In this document: positions 33,719-34,721 of the stretch, piece by piece | How positions within the stretch are numbered: the stretch's first letter is position 1 | How the letters are laid out: every line of letters starts with the position of its first letter | Origin: Pseudomonadota bacterium | GTDB lineage: Bacteria; Pseudomonadota; Alphaproteobacteria; Rhizobiales; Devosiaceae | Reading direction: 5' to 3' | Assembly: GCA_023437755.1 (NCBI GenBank) | Contig: JAEZFJ010000195.1 | Location: forward strand, 1 to 34,721 | DNA: 34,721 nt | Translations under genes and position numbers: made by a program | Notes under the pieces: model-generated | Seen by the model: only the letters and a program-made list of their open reading frames with translations | The model's database searches: none | What the model was told of the DNA's origin: nothing

Positions 33719-34459
33719 TTAAGGAGCTTCCGGAGTCGCCGAAAGCTTCGGATCCTTGGCAGGTCGCTTGCGTGCTGCAAGCGCCTGGCCTATCGCAGGT
33801 TGCTCGTACACCTGATCGAGAAGGTGTTCCACGATGTTGATAGCATGGCTCACATCGTCGGCGGTCGGCCTATCGAGTTGGTGTGCGGCATCGTTACCAA
33901 GAAACCGAACCTCGTGCAGGTAAGCCGCCTGCGCCCGGGTAATGAAGTCCCGCTCCACCAGCCCGTTAATCTTGCCTTCGAGATTGGTGTGGCGAACGGG
34001 CTGGCCGCTCTTCCTGCTTATCCGCTGTTGTCCGGTCTCGTCCAAGATCGGGCCGTCCTCGACCTTCTGGTCGAGACACACGCCCTCGACCAACAGCCGA
34101 ACGCCCGCACCTGCCAGCGTAAAGGAGCCAGCGTTGAACGTTGTTATCGTCTGCCTATACACCTGACAAAGCGGAGGATCCCACGGAACGTGATGCCAGT
34201 CATGCGGCTTTCGCGCATGTCCACCCCGCGGAGGGTGCAACGTTTCTGTGCGATCGTCTTCGGTGGACCAGGTAGTGACCCGGTATGTGCCTTCCCCGCA
34301 GCCGTTGCACCTCAGGCATTCGTGCGTCGCGCCCCGGGAGATGTCCTCGTCGCCCCAGCGCGTTTTCCACGCGGCCAGCACTGTATGCGTAGTGGGTCGA
34401 TCGCACTCCGCGCAGAGCACGTCCTTCTGCTTCCCAAGTTCATTACGCAGCTCGTGCAT
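33719..34459 (-). CDS. DUF4145-like protein with N-terminal zinc-binding motif
   Basis: The product has 246 residues from ATG 34459 (MHELRNELGKQKDVLCAECD). The N-terminus has C16-x2-C19 and C48/C51/C54 (CLRCNGCG), a zinc-ribbon-like set. Residues about 105-225 fit DUF4145: 'FTLAGAGVRLLVEGVCLDQK', 'LEGKINGLVERDFITRAQAA', 'YLHEVRFLGNDAAHQLD' and 'DVSHAINIVEHLLDQVYEQP'. DUF4145 occurs in defence and restriction-linked proteins and resembles the HEPN group, but the RNase motif RxxxxH is not obvious here. It lies upstream of the integration module, possibly as a phage-carried accessory gene. Confidence 0.8.
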   Translation of the reverse strand: MHELRNELGKQKDVLCAECDRPTTHTVLAAWKTRWGDEDISRGATHECLRCNGCGEGTYRVTTWSTEDDRTETLHPPRGGHARKPHDWHHVPWDPPLCQVYRQTITTFNAGSFTLAGAGVRLLVEGVCLDQKVEDGPILDETGQQRISRKSGQPVRHTNLEGKINGLVERDFITRAQAAYLHEVRFLGNDAAHQLDRPTADDVSHAINIVEHLLDQVYEQPAIGQALAARKRPAKDPKLSATPEAP

Positions 34460-34721
34460 ACTCGAATGTTACGCGAGCCAAGTTCTCATCTGCCCCGAAA
34501 CGGTTTGGCTCGCCTAGCGATCACAACCGAGGGGGTTGCGACCGCTAAGCAGAGACAACCTCCTCATAACCCCGGCGGGCGTCTCTCGCAGAGACGGAGA
34601 GACTTTGGCCCAAAACAGGCCGATCTGAGGTCGCGAGCCGCGCGGACGGGTTATGACCCTGCTCGACCCGGCGAAGGCAACCGCAGCGGCGGCCTTCGCT
34701 AAACCCTTGCCAGAACTCGCG
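34460..34721. other. Hairpin-rich gene-free right end
   Basis: No coding sequence was recognised. Inverted repeats follow one another: GAGGGGGTTG/CAACCTCCTC (34529-34538/34556-34565, one mismatch), GTCTCT-CGC-AGAGAC (34581-34595), CATAACCC/GGGTTATG (34565-34572/34648-34655) and GCGAAGGC/GCCTTCGC (34671-34678/34692-34699). The density suggests a structured RNA, a set of terminators or a recombination site. It does not fold into a recognisable tRNA by eye. Confidence 0.45.

Noticed and set aside
34529..34699. tRNA gene at the right end
   Set aside because: The inverted repeats do not form a cloverleaf and no T-loop GTTCRA box is in a suitable position.

Overview
The window reads as most of a temperate, tailed double-stranded DNA phage genome (siphovirus-like by its tail genes), most likely an integrated prophage or viral contig. 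GC content and codon use are high throughout. The host is inferred, not shown. The mix of a large serine recombinase with a DUF2924 partner, a fused protease-capsid gene, a phage sigma factor and an HB1/ASXL (HARE-HTH) protein resembles prophages of Planctomycetota. No rRNA, tRNA or clear host housekeeping gene was seen. The left edge cuts through the tape measure gene and no att site could be fixed.

Layout, left to right. (1) 1-10732, minus strand, the packaging/head/tail module. In transcription order it holds a small terminase-like protein, large terminase, gpW-like protein, lambda-type portal, prohead protease fused to major capsid protein, DUF2190 protein, two head-tail or tail-completion proteins, major tail protein, a tail assembly chaperone pair that probably uses a -1 frameshift, an HK97-gp10-like protein and the truncated tape measure. 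(2) 10857-12236, a four-gene cassette on the opposite strand: an unknown protein, a histone-H1-like/HARE-HTH protein, a zinc-ribbon protein and a possible winged-helix protein. (3) 12239-14765, minus strand: a zinc/HNH-like protein, a ParB-methyltransferase fusion, an HNH nuclease and an unknown protein. (4) 14766-15399, a gene-free region with about fourteen 10-bp iterons in two opposing sets, next to the replication gene. (5) 15400-19163, minus strand: primase-helicase, a small unknown protein and a sigma factor. (6) 19354-30708, a candidate anti-phage defence island. It has a plus-strand operon of PLD-SNF2 helicase, Eco57I-type methyltransferase (possible nuclease N-terminus, AlbA_2 C-terminus) and DUF262-HNH nuclease, with a divergent 762-residue protein carrying a C-terminal HTH. 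(7) 30705-33546, minus strand integration module: HTH protein, large serine recombinase, DUF2924 protein and a 69-residue protein. (8) 33719-34459, a DUF4145-like protein, then a hairpin-rich gene-free end.

Two signals stand out. First, a bipartite motif, GCGCA-N13-CGGCATAGG, occurs with identical spacing at three places. Each copy lies in an intergenic gap ahead of a minus-strand gene set (head genes, early/replication genes, integration genes). Because the phage encodes its own sigma factor, these are candidate phage-specific promoters. The copy ahead of the head genes is preceded 11 nt upstream by an AT-rich nested palindrome with exactly symmetric spacing. Second, the defence operon joins nuclease, translocase, methyltransferase and DUF262-HNH modules in an order that matches no defence system I can name with confidence.
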